Assembly (NCBI RefSeq): GCF_016920785.2
Contig: NW_024609884.1
Location: forward strand, 87,350,069 to 87,414,068
Source of the DNA: Ixodes scapularis
Lineage: Eukaryota > Arthropoda > Arachnida > Ixodida > Ixodidae
DNA length: 64,000 nt
Reading direction: 5' to 3'
In this document: piece by piece, positions 44,700 to 56,564 of the stretch
Layout of the letters: the number at the start of each line of letters is the position of its first letter
How positions within the stretch are numbered: position 1 is the first letter of the stretch
Made by a program: the position numbers and the translations under genes
The notes under the pieces: model-generated
Databases searched by the model: none
The model's input: only the letters and a program-made list of their open reading frames with translations
What the model was told of the DNA's origin: nothing

Positions 44700-46233
44700 G
44701 GTGCACCGTGTCTCCGCACCGCGGCTGCCGTGGCCGACGGGAGACGGGCGACGTTTTTCGTGGCTGCGATTCATCGGGCTCGCTTTTGCTGTCTCTTGCT
44801 TTTCAGCGAGCACGCCTGATCGCAGCTCCCGTCCCGCAGCCGGGTGGCGGTCACGTGCCAACCCTGCCCTCAACCCCGGAAAAAAACGCACGCGGCACGC
44901 GTTCATTCCGCTTGCCGTCAGAAGAACCCGAGGATCCAGCGAGCGGCGCGTTCCTTCTGTATCAGAGCGAGCCGTTTCGCTCGCTCCGGTGCGGTCAATG
45001 CAATACAAGCGGCGCCACCACATAAGAAACCTTTTCGCGCCTCTTTTGGTACAGTATTAAAAAGCATTGCTATACTACACGGTCGCGCTCTATCGTTACT
45101 CGTGTCGCGGCAGTCTCAATCTGCCCAGCAACCTCGTCGTCCAAGTCCACTGAGTGCACGGGACTCTACCAACCAGAGCCGTATATGTAGCGAGTTTGGT
45201 CATTCGCTGGGGAGTATAGGAGACAAATGAGGAGGCGCCATTGGCCGATAGCGTGCTGGGCGTGTTACAGGCCGTCTTCACAAATTCGAATGTGGCAAAC
45301 CACAAGCCGGAAATAATAACCTGGCGGTGGTCGTGAGAAACGAAATTAATAAGCACGTCACGGAGTAACTCTCGGTGACTGAAAATATGGTGCACGTGAT
45401 ATGTCAATCACGGTCATCCAAGATCACGGTAGAAGAGCGCGACTAGCGGAACGATCGACATAATCCGTACGCCAGGCGCCGAGGGCCGGGAATCTGCCCT
45501 CCGAGCGGTCACACTCTGTCCGAGCAAAACAGTTCGTTGGCACTTTCGTTTCTTAAAACTTTCTGCATGATCATAACCGAACATCAAGTGCACCCTATTT
45601 TCAACCATGAAGGGTTACTACATTTAACTCTTACGGACTTATTAAAACCATATACCTATGATTAAAACTGTTTCTGTCTACCACCGCTAGGGGATTCTTT
45701 TCGGCTGCTGGTGGGTCAAGAGATCATGTCAAGCCCTCTTTCTGAGTCTGATGCATGCCTTGGCTCTGCCCGCGCCTCCTATTGACCAAACTCTCTCTGT
45801 GCACGGCTCTGCTACCAACAACAAAACTCTAGTGTCATCTCTCTCGCTTTCAGAATGCTTTCGTTCCATCTTATCCGTTGCAGCCGAATGGGCGGGTGTC
45901 TGCTAGAGTCAGTTGAAGGTCTTGTGAGCCTCACTCCGCAGCCAGGGCGATTTTGGCTTGAGCCAATACTACCTAGAAGAAAGTCTGCGACTTTCCCCCC
46001 AAAAGTCATTACTAGTGGATCCACGCCGCGACATCTGCGTCAGCGTGACTTTCAACGAGCGCGACGCTAGCACGCGGCGACGCCAAGACGGACGCTTTGT
46101 GACCACTCATGTCGAACTTCGGCGTCCTTGGTGCTTGAGGTCCACTAATGATGATGTCATGCGCAGGCCTTGTCTTCTAAGTGGATAAGAAAGGACGAAA
46201 CAAGAAGCAAAAGAAACCATGCTCTGCGCTTCT
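44700..46233. other. Downstream flank, no recognised gene
   Basis: GC-rich to about 45000 with overlapping open frames on both strands and no domains; then mixed sequence. Confidence 0.4.
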
Positions 46234-47587
46234 TAAAGGGGCCGTGCAATGACTTTTTGTCTGGATTTTAATTTGCACCGAACCTGAGCGCACTGAACGT
46301 AGTAACTTAATGAAACTTTTTTCCTCTCGAATTTCGTTTTATTTTAAAAGTTATAGGCAAATTAAAATTACAAAAGCAAGCAAAAATAACCTTCTTCATG
46401 ACGTCCTTGGTTGCTTGAGTGGCCGTGAACTAGACGAGGGGTAGTGAGCTCAGCGAGCGGTCACGGCTACCGCACCCCGTGTCGACGACTCGAGAGGGCG
46501 CCACTAAAGCATATGCTGGATAGGCTGAATGAAGCGGGCGGCCAAGGCTGCTCGCATTGCATTTGCTGCGCGATTAAAGACTAATTCGGCATAACACTTC
46601 ATTGGCCACAAACGACAGCAAACACGGGGCAAATATCAGTTCAGAACGGGAGCCACTTCGTGCTGCCATACCGCCAAACGGCCAAACCGCGAACCAAAAC
46701 TGCTCGCCGACGGCTTTCGGAACGCTCTGAATCGGACGGATCCTTGAGTCCAAACGACCGCAGCGCTGCCGCGTACATCCGGGACCTTCCCACGCTCGCC
46801 GCTCGTCGGTGCCTGATCCCACTACCCCTTTCTAGTATGCGCTGCCTTTTCCACCGCTTGGTGGCGGGTATGTCGACTGTTCATTTCTCGTTTTCGGACT
46901 TTATAAACTGCATTTGTTTCTTTTCTGATCTAAAATACTGAGCAAAAACTAGTTTTATAAATATTTGAAACGGTTTGCGCCATTTATATTGTGTATTTCG
47001 ATTAAAAAGAAGCTTTTAGCGTCTCTGACCAGTAGTAAGACCAGGACCAAAAACGTCACGATGTCGTCACATGTCGCGCGCTTTCGGCACCGCGGGTCGC
47101 CCCTGTTTTTCGCGTCGACCGGTTAAAATATAACGCGCTGATATTTAGTTACTTTCTCCGTGCCCGCTGGCTTGCCCGAACCCCAAGAGACGTGGAATCC
47201 GGAAAAAAGGTACACGCTTAAAGGGACCATGAAATGACCTTTTTAGTTTTGCCCAGATAACTTTTACATTAAACCGTCAATGTTCACTGAATGCCGAACA
47301 GGCATCCGTTTTCGTTTCGGTTTATTTACTTGTACACAAAAAATTAATGAAATATCGACTTCTTTCTTTCTCTCCATCTGACCGCGAAACAAGCTGCGGC
47401 GTAATTTTGACGGTCGGGACGTACCCTGTTTCCGGAACCGGAAGTTCTCTCGGCAGTAGGAGAATGGGAGCGTTAGCAGCGTTAGCGGCAGTTAGCGGCG
47501 GCGAGATGGCGGTGTGCCGGTAGGTTTTACTGCGCTGGTGGCACCGGTGTATTTTCTGAATCGGCGCCTCTCATCACCGCGATAGCC
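46234..47587. other. Unassigned; two TTAAAGGG...-type possible element ends
   Basis: TTAAAGGGGCCGTGCAATGAC (46234) and TTAAAGGGACCATGAAATGAC (47219) look like ends of the TTA-flanked elements seen at 27630 and 36443. Possible partner ends lie at about 60425-60470. Confidence 0.35.
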
Positions 47588-47919
47588 ATGGACACATGGC
47601 AGCTGAGCGAGATTCAATTAGATACGTTGCACTACAGCAACAGCTTGGGACTAGTCCCATCCGCCGGTATGCCTGTTGGGAAGTGCAGCGAGTCTTCCGG
47701 TGAAGACTCCAGAAGTCAACCCAACTGTTATTGTTGGCAAAAGGCGGCCCGCGTCAGTCGTTTGCAAAGTGACGTAGATGGACCTCGGAGATTCAGGAGC
47801 GAGCCGACGTTAAAAAAGATCCGTTTGAACTACGAGAGTGTCAGCAAGAGCCACGTAAATACCTGTTCACACTCGGAGCGGACGCGCGCGTTTGATGGAA
47901 GTGCTGTATTCGCGCTGTT
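47588..47919 (+). CDS. Unrecognised open frame, possible first exon
   Basis: ATG in a good context (AGCCATGG) opens a frame of about 110 codons, MDTWQLSEIQLDTLHYS..., rich in Ser, Arg and charged residues, up to a good donor TTG|GTAAGC at 47919/47920. A three-fold GTTAGCAGC/GTTAGCGGC repeat precedes it. No domain is recognised and no downstream exon was found. It may be a host exon or part of an unrecognised transposon whose ends are near 47219 and 60442. The hAT at 47964 is inserted 44 bases after the donor. Confidence 0.25.
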
Positions 47920-48081
47920 GGTAAGCGCTTCGGGAGCGATCTTTTACGATTGCAACTCGATACCAGTCTTGAGTAAACTTACCTTTAAAAAGTAATTCGT
48001 TACAGTTACTTTCAGAAAAAAGTAGCGAAGTTACCGTTACAGTTACCGCAACAGAAAGGTAACTCGTTACAGTTACAGTTA

Positions 48082-48229
48082 TGTGGTGTAGACCGGCGAA
48101 CGCGGCCGGAAGGCCGCAGAACAAGAACTGACACGAGGCAGGCACTGGACGCTGACTGATCTTTATCCGATGGTGATGCTCTTATATACAATTGGTAATG
48201 CATGAGTTCAGCGCCCTCTATACACAACA
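48082..48229 (-). repeat. Gypsy 3' LTR (148 bp)
   Basis: TGTGGTGTAGACC...TATACACAACA on the plus strand, reading TGTTGTGTATAG...CTACACCACA in the element's sense. It is identical by eye to 56417-56564. The host flank AGTTA lies at 48077-48081. Confidence 0.95.
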
Positions 48230-48231
48230 TA

Positions 48232-48243
48232 TTTCCCCCCTTT
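48232..48243 (-). promoter_or_regulatory. Polypurine tract
   Basis: AAAGGGGGGAAA in the element sense lies two bases before the 3' LTR, the expected position for the plus-strand primer. Confidence 0.85.
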
Positions 48244-48332
48244 AAACAAACAAAACCCCAGTAACTAGAACACAACTTTCACCAATAATTACAGTTATTC
48301 ACATAGCTCTGGAACCACTATAACAGATAATT

Positions 48333-48806
48333 CTAGTGTAAAACATAATTATTGTATTTTCCGGGCATTCTTCTTAGTCGCTGAGGCCTGCTGTACGACG
48401 GTGCCGTGGTCAACAACTCCTGTTGGCCGGAGATGTCCTGCGCTTCGACTTGCTCTGGAGCTGGCGCCGACTCTGCTGGTGTCGACAAGATTTCAGTCTC
48501 CTGAAGTGTAGCGTCTGGAAGTGTCTCAGCACCCCGTGCAGCTTCCGCTCCGTGCGTAGCGACGGTAGCGCTGTCGTCACCTGGCGATAATGTCTCTGGG
48601 GTTCTGGCAGTTGCGACGTCCCGTGGTGATGGTAGTTGTGATGCCCCCTCTTCAGTGGGCGAATCCAGGTCGCATAACTGGTCTCTTACCGCTCCACGTC
48701 GTTCCATAACTTTTTCTACCAAGTTCCGGGCACCTGGTGCTCCTCCTTTGGCCACTACTGTCAATAGACTACTTCCATAAAGCCCTACATGCAACACGGC
48801 GCGCGT
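48333..48806 (-). pseudogene. C-terminal tail of gypsy pol, separated by nested element
   Basis: The minus-strand frame contains EKVMERRGAVRDQLCD and ends YSRPQRLRRMPGKYNNYVLH, a low-complexity tail closing on an Arg/Pro-rich motif like those that end gypsy polyproteins. Removing 48811-52629 and one TGCA copy rejoins it in frame after residue Ala927 of the main pol piece. It stops about 90 bases before the polypurine tract. Confidence 0.85.
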
Positions 48807-49459
48807 TGCACTCTGGGAACTAGTTGGCCAGCCAGGGAGGAGGGTGGCATGGTTTCGGTTCCGATCGACACGTCGACAAGAGATTATACACAGAGCGTGG
48901 ACTATTAACGGCCGTTATCTCATGCTTTCTGGTCCCGAGAGCGTCATTTGTGGTCTCTAAACTAACCTAAATGGCCAGACCTCGAAGCTTTAGACAAGCC
49001 CGAGACGTATAGCTTGTCTTAACTCATGCTTGTTGTATTTTTGTACTTGAGCCTTTCTGTTAGCGTTCCAATCGAGGTATGTGGACGAGCCAGTGCTGGG
49101 AATCTCGACGCTGCGAAGCTCGAGGATCTTTCTTGTTTACGAATCAACAAGTTCTAACAACCAATAAGTATGCATACATCGAGCTCGCGCCTTTACATTA
49201 GTGTTGTTGATCAGGAAGTTTGTTTCTTTCGTGCGTCCATAGACGAAATATCACTTTTTCAATTACTGTTTTTCTTAATACGCCTAAGTACGCGAGGTAA
49301 AACTCGGAGGCGCCATTGAAAAGGTCAATTTTAACACACTTCTTATCTCTTATCTGTATTGACCCGCAGCACTGCACGAAGTGAGGTCCCCACCCGCTTG
49401 CATTCCACTAATGTTCAACATGGCGTACGCGCATAAAGTTATCCTGCAATCATATAGGC

Positions 49460-51742
49460 CAGGGGCGGCCAGGCTGACCCGGCCTAAGAGCCGCAAACAG
49501 AACCACGAAACTTCCAAGAGCCGCGGGGGGGGGGGGGGGGGGGGGGGGGTGGGGGGGGCAAACTTTTGTTCAGGGCTAAAAAGAAATCTCGGACTACTTT
49601 AAATTTATCCGAGTCATAAGCGGTCCAACTATACACTCCGTGCGGGAACTATAGGGGGCGCTTTGAAAAACGCGCGCAGCGCCGCTAGCGGAGGAGCTGG
49701 CGTTCGACTGTGAGGCGCGTTCAGCAGCTTGTGGCGCCTTTTCGCATGCCAAGCTGTGGCGGCGGAAGCGCGCACGGACGAAACTTTTGCTTTTTGAGCC
49801 GATAAGTTGAGGGTGCTGGGGCAGAAGGTCATTTAGCTGTTCTCCATTTCTTATATATTGAGTTTGAGTCGTTATTAGAGGTAATTTCTCTAGTTGTGGC
49901 CGAAAAGGAGTTGGAGCAATTTTCCGAAAACCAAGACGGCCGCCACCTTAATTGCTCTGAGTGGGAAATTTATTTCGCTCGTCTCTGCAAACAAGGACTG
50001 CTGGAACGATGATATTTGGAGGCGAGTGAGATGTTCAATAAGTTTGTGCACGAAGAGTGCCAAGTTTCTTTAAGACAGCAGGTGTGAAAGTTAAATTTCT
50101 AACGAATAAAGAAATAAAGCTGTAGGGGATATCCAATATTGGACACAAAATGTTGTGTTTTAGCGGGCTGTGCAAAGTGCAGATTTTGGCACACAGGTGC
50201 TTGGACTTGACAGTAACATGACACAGCACTTATTATACAAAAAAAAAAAAAGTGGCATAGGGAAACCAGGTGAAAATTTGGTTTGGGCGGCGTAGCTCAA
50301 TGGGAACCAATTTTGACCATGAAAAGACTGTCAAGAGAATACCACTGATCGGGGGAGGTGGAGACTTTAGAGGTAGGAAGGGACGAGTGGACTGTACTTC
50401 CAATTGAAACAACTTTACGAAACTTGTTTCCAAAGCGGAGAAAACAAAGTTGTCGGCCGAAACACGGTTTGGCCGTCAAGTGCTTTTGCGGTCAGCTGTT
50501 GTGTAATAACCTGGTTGTGCGAGGTGCTGGTTTTCGGCGCACAGGTACTTTGACATGACCGTCACTTGGCACAACACTTATTATAACAAAAAGAGTTGGA
50601 ATAGCGAAACCAGGTGGAAATTTAGTTTGGGCGGCGTAACTAAATGGGAACTGGCTTTGACCGTCAAAGGCTGTCAGATAATACCACTCATCGTGGGAGG
50701 TGCACACTTTACAGGTAGGAAGGGACCAGTAGACAGTACTTCCAGTCCGAACTACTTTGCGATAAGTGGCTCTAAAGCCGAGAAAAATAAAATTTGTCTT
50801 CAGAACTCGGGATGTCAGCGTTTCCATATCCAAAAGGAGGCTGATCAAGAAAGAAAGCGCACCACATAAACTTCCATACTCAAACGTCGATTCACCAGTG
50901 ATTCCGAGTTTCATTGTTATTTTCCTTAGATTTATATTTGTCACTTTTTTTACCGTTCAAATCCTTCTTCGTGAAGTATAGATTGCGTGCCATACTTTGC
51001 CGGAAATATCATCGACACGTACGATGGGGACGAAACTTCTTTGGAGGGCGTTCCTCCAACGAAATTGGCACTACATACCCGCGATTGTGGGATGGCATTT
51101 CAGCTCGTCCCATCGGCGCTGACACATGTAGGCGTTACTGGTACGAAAACAAACGCAGAGCGCAAAGCGGCAGTGTAGAATATGTCAGCCGTGCCGACAC
51201 AGTGGCAGACATGATCGGGAGACCAAATTTCTCGCGTCGCACGGCACGGCTCCATCGTTGTCACTGACCCACAAAACATCGGCGAGGTGAAAAACTGAAA
51301 CTTTGTCTCCACGAGATACGACGCATAACTATTGAAGCACTTAATGACGCAGCACAGGCAGCACTTCATGCTGTGAACCCAGCGCAACCGCACCACTCCG
51401 CCTTCAATGCGTACCAACGTACGCGGCGTGGTTTCGGTTTCGTTTTCTCTGGGGTTCTCACTGCGTACCTTCGGTACCGGCCGCGCGGCGGCGCGCCAGT
51501 CGCGCCGCACGGAGTCTATACGTAAGGTAGCAGTAGCACAAGACTAACAAACCGCAACCTGTCTTTCGATATCAAAACGCGTTCCATTTCTCTACTTGGG
51601 GAAGTGGTCGTATGACCGGGAGGGAGGCGTGGAAGTGGAAGGGGGGGGGGGGGGGGGGGGGAGTAGGGGAGGGGGCCGCGAGCCGCACTTTAACACGCGG
51701 AGAGCCGCATGCGGCTCGCGAGCCGCAGCTTGGCCACCCCTG
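49460..51742. mobile_element. hAT element with CAGGGGYGGCCA ends (level 4)
   Basis: Left end CAGGGGCGGCCAGGCTG, right end CAGCTTGGCCACCCCTG. ATATAGGC is duplicated exactly at 49452-49459 and 51743-51750. Non-autonomous: no transposase is recognised. Poly-G runs lie near both ends (49525-49558 and about 51643-51661) and a tandem duplication of about 343 bp fills the centre. Same family as the end fragment at 7818-7933. Confidence 0.92.
50160..50830. repeat. Tandem duplication, about 343-bp period
   Basis: The block CACAGGTGCTTGGACTTGAC through CAAAGCGGAGAAAACAAAG (from about 50200) recurs about 343 bases later with scattered differences; shared landmarks include GAAACCAGGTG and TTTGGGCGGCGTA. 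The copies have diverged visibly, so the duplication predates this insertion. Confidence 0.85.
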
Positions 51743-52633
51743 ATATAGGCACATTCGCACATACAGACGTTCTTAGAAAGCAAAAGTCGAACACTTGTGT
51801 GAAGAATGTCGCACCGTTCGCCGGGAGTGCGCGTGAACCCCTATATGCGGTGCGCCAAACAAACGAAATTATTCAAAGCGCGTTTGACGGTTGCTAATGG
51901 CCATATATTTGTTATCTGTTTGCTTTCTTCCTGCCTGAGTATGTCAAGATAATTTCAGACACACCGTTCAGGCACAGATCTTGGGCGTCAGTAAAAGCTC
52001 GTCAAAAAAGGCTTAGCCACGAGTAGGGGACGCTTGTTAGGGCCTCCGTCGTAGCTAGCCGATCTCAGCGTTTGCGAAAACTTAATCTTCTATCAGCATA
52101 AAATTTAAGTGGGAGATATATGATGAGAAGAGGAAGATATCATAATAACTTTTGTGCAGTAGTGAGGTCGAATTTATTGCGTTTCCTTGAAAGTTCATGC
52201 GTCAACGCTGGGTCAACTTTGATACTCCTGTAAGAATGCGGCTTGCTTTTTGCCCAATGAAGTAACAAGAAGCGGACGTTTGGCAAACAAAATAGGTGAA
52301 AGGCTCCAGATGAACAAATTTCAGTTCTAGTTCACTGGTACTAACGGGATTATTGAAATTGAACTCAAAGATGCACTCGTGAGGGAGGTGACTAAGCCAC
52401 GTAAGCCACGTCTTACTACGTTTGCATACGCACTGATAATATGCGGTGTTTCGGGAACCAAGAAAAGTGCCCCGGTCTTCGTTTTGTATCGCTCGAGATT
52501 GAGTTTATTGTACGTTCGTGAAAAGTCAGATAATCGAAAACGCAAGCAGAGCGTTCGATCGCGGCGTGATTGCATGAGGTGAAGCTGCTCAGTCGAAACC
52601 GAAACTGAGCAGCCAACTAGTTCCCAGAGTGCA

Positions 52634-55410
52634 TTGCGTGGTATATCGCCGCGATGGGGCGCGTCGGTTTTGGAAGAAGTCCATTTGGCAGCGTTCCATT
52701 TCTTCCCATTGTCTAAAAGGAAGGAATTTTTTCCCACGCGTTTTTTTACTTCTATTGGCAAAGAAAACCTCTGCTGTCCTTTTGGTCCTCCCCACCTCTT
52801 TATTTTTACGAAGTCGCCGGGTTCAATGATGGAGTGCCTGGCACCCCGTCTTTCATCGGTGTATTTCTTTGTCCTCTGCTGTCGCTCTTTGACACGGCGT
52901 TGCAGTCCGGCGACGTGAGGCCGCGGTTCATCGAAAAAACCCCTCTCCGGTAGTCCCACGACGTCCAGTCTTGTTCGTGGCCGCCTTCCGTGTAGCAAAA
53001 ACGCCGGAGACATGCCGGTGGTCGCATGGGGAGTTGCCCTGTAAATACTCAGGTATTCCAGAATCGCCTCCTTAAGTGGTCTCCGCTCCAGTGCCGCCAC
53101 CTGAATATACTCTTTTAAGACGCGGTTAAATCGTTCTATTTGACCGTTGCACTGCGGGTAGTACAGCGAGGCCACACAGTGTTCAATTCCTCTGTCTTGT
53201 AGGAACCCTTCAAACTGTGTCGACATAAATTGTCTGCCATTGTCAGTGACAACACTCTTTGGGTATCCTTCCCTCGCGAATAGCTCCAGTAACACTTTCG
53301 TCACCGACTGAGAAGTTATCGACGACACAAAAAAAACCTCCGGCCACTTACTGTGATAATCAATCACAGTTACTGCAAATCTGCACTCTGGAGGGGCTCG
53401 TTCCATCAAGCCCACAATATCCATGCCCAGCTTTTCCCAGGGCTTTTCGGGCCATTGCACTGGTTGTAGAGGGGCCACCGCGGTCTTTGCAGACTTGTCT
53501 GATGCCTTGCACACAGCGCAGCTTCTAATGCAGTTTTCCACGTCTTCGTCCATCCCAGGCCACCAATACTGCTCCCGGAGTCGCTGCTTTGTCCTGACGA
53601 TGCCCGGATGCGATTCGTGGGCCATCATGATGAATCTGGACACCAATGTCGATGGAGGCACCACCCGCTCTGCACGAAACAGCACCCCCTCCAGAACAGA
53701 AAGCTCTTCTTGAATCCGCCAAAATGATAGTAGCTTTCCTGACAGACATTTCTTTTCTGGCCAACTAGATGTGACATACTGCATCACCTCCCGTAACACG
53801 CCGTCCTTCTCTGTCTCCACTTGCAATTGGTTCTTTGTTACCACGCTTGACACCACAGCAATGACCTCCTCTACTGGGTCGCACTCTGTGGACAGCAAGG
53901 GCAACCGGGAGAGTGCGTCAGCGACTACATTATCTTCTCCTTTCGTGTATTGTACAGTAAAATTGTACCTCATCAGCCTTGCACACCACCGCTCTATCCG
54001 AAGTGGCCGCCTTCCGGTGCCATTAGTAGAGAGCAATGTTACCAATGCCTGGTGGTCCGTTCGCAGCACAAAATTTCTGCCCCACAAGTACACATGCCAG
54101 TGCTCGCAAGCCCACAGACATGCCAGGGCTTCTCGTTCTCCCGTAGAGTATTTGCGTTCCTGTGGCGTCAACGTCCTTGATGCAAATGCTATCGTACGCG
54201 TCTCACCGTCGATCACCTGTTGCAGTACCGCTCCCAGCCCATATGCCGATGCATCAGTTGTTACCTGTACAGGTAAGGACCGGTCAAACATGGATACTGC
54301 GCTGCACGACGCTAGTAGGTTCTTAGCCTTGCCGAAGCTTTCCTCAGCGTTCTGGTCCCAGATGAACTCCTGGCCCTTGCGAAGAAGGCGCCGCAGTGGC
54401 TCCACCACTTCTGCATAATGAGGGAGGAAATGAGAGTAGTATCCCATGAGCCCAAGAAAAGAACGCAACCCCACCAAATCCGTTGGCGTCTGTGCATTGA
54501 TAATCGCGTCCAGTTTTGATTTGAGGGGTGCGAGACCCCTTGCGCTCACATGGTGACCCAAGAACGACAATTCCTCTACCCCGAAGACACATTTCGTGTT
54601 CAGTTGCAGGCCAGCGGCCTCTATTCGCTGCAGGACCTCGCGCAGATGACTGTTGTGTTCTTTCTTATTTTTGCCAAAGACAATAATATCGTCAATATAC
54701 AATAGGACGCCCTTGCAACCTTTCAATATTTCTTCCATCATCCGCTGAAACGCGGCGGGCGCCGAAGCAAGGCCAAAACAGACTCTACGGAACTGAAACA
54801 GTCCCTCATGTGTGGCAAACGTCGTCAGTGCCCGGCTGTCTTCTGACAACTCGACCTGGTGATAGGCTGACGCCAGGTCCAGTTTAGTGAACCATGCTGC
54901 TCCGTTCAAAGCGTGCAAAGGCTCCTCCGTGTGCGGCAACGGGAAGCCGTCAACGACAATGGCCTTGTTTGGCTCCCGTAAATCTACGCAGAGTCGGATG
55001 CTCCCGTCTTTTTTTTTTACCACCACTATTGGAGACACCCACTCAGAAGCGTTTACCCGTTCGATAATGCTTTCACGCTCTAATCTTAACAACTCAGCAG
55101 AGACTTGTTCTCGCAACATCAACGGTAATCGCCTAGCTTTTGCTGATACTGGTTTGACGTTGGGGCGCAGTTTAACTTCGTGTACCACGTTTTTAGCAAG
55201 TCCCAGTTTCCCCGCAAAGAGGAATGAAAACTCACTAAGTTCAGGAGGCAGAGGTTGTGGCCCCGCCGTTGTCTGTAGGCACGCCAGCGATGCGCCGTCG
55301 ATATGCAGTCGTAGTTGTTGCACCGCATCCAGTCCCAGCAACGCCATGCCCCTTGACACCACATAGAAGCGAATGTTTGACGACACGCCTCCACGTGCCG
55401 CTTGAGCCAC
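52634..55410 (-). CDS. pol: Gypsy pol: protease end, reverse transcriptase, RNase H, integrase
   Basis: An open frame of about 927 codons before the nested insertion. It starts in protease C-terminal sequence (ALLGLDAVQQL). The RT has SEWVSPIVVVKKKDGSIRLC, TKLDLASAYHQ and the catalytic YIDD at about residues 238-241. RNase H has QVTTDASAYGLGAVLQQ at 382-398. Integrase has the zinc-binding HESHPG...CAVC (598-634) and the D,D-35-E triad at Asp664, Asp723 (TDNGRQF) and Glu759. A G-P-rich C-terminal domain follows. The frame runs into the nested element and stops at 52327. No catalytic residue in RT or integrase is missing; the protease DTG motif is. Confidence 0.93.
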
Positions 55411-56320
55411 AAAACATCCATCTGTGTGACTGTTAGGACACCCAACTCTTCGTTTCCGTCCGTGTCCTGAACCGCTTGCACCCGCGCTTGCCCGGTACTT
55501 CTACATACCGCTTGAAAATGTCCCACCTTGTGACACCTCGAACACCGCCTATCTCGCGCTCTGCATTCCCGTGCACTGGCTAGGTGTCCTGAAGCACCGC
55601 ATCTGTAACACCTGCGGTCCGGAACTGTTGAAGAACCGCTGACTCCGGTTCCTGAACGATTTCTTGCCCTCTCGACTTGCTGAACCATGGCAGCGTCAAG
55701 CCCCTCCTCGTAGACACGGGCACCTTCCGCTGCCTGCTCGAACGTCTGTAGGATGTCCATGGCCTGGCCCAACGTAAGCTGTGAACCTTTCATGAGCAGC
55801 TTCTGTCTTAGCTCCACGCTCCGTACTCCGTCGACGACTTTATCCCGCAGCGCTGCCTCAAGAAAGTCCCCGAAGTCGCAAGTACTCGCGAGCTGTCGCA
55901 GGGCACTGACGTACGCGCGTATCGGTTCTTCCTGAAGCTGTCGTCGCAACATGAATCGCCGTCGTTCGACAAGCACATTCAGAGTGTTCGTGAAATGTCA
56001 TTCCAACAACCGAAGTGCATCGGTGTAGTCGTCCGGCTCACCCCCTTTTGATGTGGTCTTCTCCGGCGTATACTTCCAGTTGCAGCAGCAGTTATCGGTG
56101 GTGCAGCCGCAGGCTCTGGAACCAACGTGCGAAACACTCTTCGACCTTCCACCCCCATACACTGTAGAAGTATCGCCTTTCGTTGTGCTGGCGGTTTCGC
56201 GTCCATTTCCGTCGCCTGCAGAAAGATCTCGAAGTCCTCTCGCCATTGCCGCCATGGCACTGCCGGGTCTCCCGGCGCCTCCAAAAACGGGGCTAACGAT
56301 GGCAGCCCGAACGTATTCAT
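55119..56320 (-). pseudogene. gag: Gypsy gag with two zinc knuckles; frameshift and stop
   Basis: The upstream piece (55979-56320) starts MNTFGLPSLAPFLEAPGDP, with WREDFEIFLQA, a typical matrix/capsid start. The frame shifts near residue 80, and a TGA at 55998-56000 interrupts the second frame, which continues (to 55119) with capsid motifs RRRFMLRRQLQEEPIRAYVS and ALRDKVVDGVRS. Two zinc knuckles follow: CYRCGASGHLASAREC and CSRCHKVGHFQAVC. The frame then reads past the expected protease start without a DTG motif. Indel-type sequencing error cannot be excluded for the frameshift. Confidence 0.88.
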
Positions 56321-56398
56321 CTTTGCGTTAATGAGTAACGCCCCTCGCGTACTAGTTGCAAAAAACGGCTGTCATCTTGACTGCTGCCGAGGTTGTGC

Positions 56399-56416
56399 TT
56401 TTGTCGACTGCGCCAA
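56399..56416 (-). promoter_or_regulatory. Primer-binding site, probably tRNA-Ser
   Basis: Directly after the 5' LTR the element sense reads TTGGCGCAGTCGACAAAAG. TGG-C-GCAGTCG complements a tRNA 3' end with acceptor stem GCAGTCG and discriminator G, as in arthropod tRNA-Ser; mag-type gypsy elements are known to use Ser. Confidence 0.6.
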
Positions 56417-56564
56417 TGTGGTGTAGACCGGCGAACGCGGCCGGAAGGCCGCAGAACAAGAACTGACACGAGGCAGGCACTGGACGCTGACTGATCTTTA
56501 TCCGATGGTGATGCTCTTATATACAATTGGTAATGCATGAGTTCAGCGCCCTCTATACACAACA
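56417..56564 (-). repeat. Gypsy 5' LTR (148 bp)
   Basis: Identical by eye to 48082-48229. In the element sense it begins TGTTGTGTATAGAGGGCGC. The flank AGTTA lies at 56565-56569. Confidence 0.95.

Larger units (their letters stand above)
48811..52629. mobile_element. TGCA-flanked inverted-repeat element (level 3)
   Basis: Left end CTCTGGGAACTAGTTGGCCA, right end GCCAACTAGTTCCCAGAG. TGCA lies at 48807-48810 and 52630-52633. Excising the element with one TGCA restores the gypsy pol frame, which fixes the 4-bp duplication even though TGCA is palindromic. Without the hAT inside, it is about 1.5 kb with no recognisable protein. The right end holds a GCTGCTCAGT/ACTGAGCAGC hairpin (52585-52614). 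I cannot assign a superfamily. Confidence 0.88.
48082..56564 (-). mobile_element. Ty3/gypsy LTR retrotransposon (level 2), defective
   Basis: Flanked by two 148-bp LTRs and by the 5-bp target duplication AGTTA (48077-48081 and 56565-56569), inserted in a hAT. On the minus strand it has gag with two zinc knuckles, then protease (truncated), reverse transcriptase, RNase H, integrase and a C-terminal tail. Pol order RT-RH-IN places it in Ty3/gypsy. The RT-to-integrase frame is intact, but gag has a frameshift and a stop, the protease catalytic segment is absent and pol is split by a nested element. Identical LTRs imply recent insertion. Confidence 0.95.

Noticed and set aside
44091..45060. Large overlapping open frames around exon 4
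   Set aside because: They are shadows of a GC-rich region. Only the frame with phase-0 acceptor, cysteine pattern and stop at 44614-44616 fits the gene.
52785..54418. Plus-strand open frames across the gypsy pol region
   Set aside because: They are antisense shadows of the intact minus-strand RT-integrase frame.
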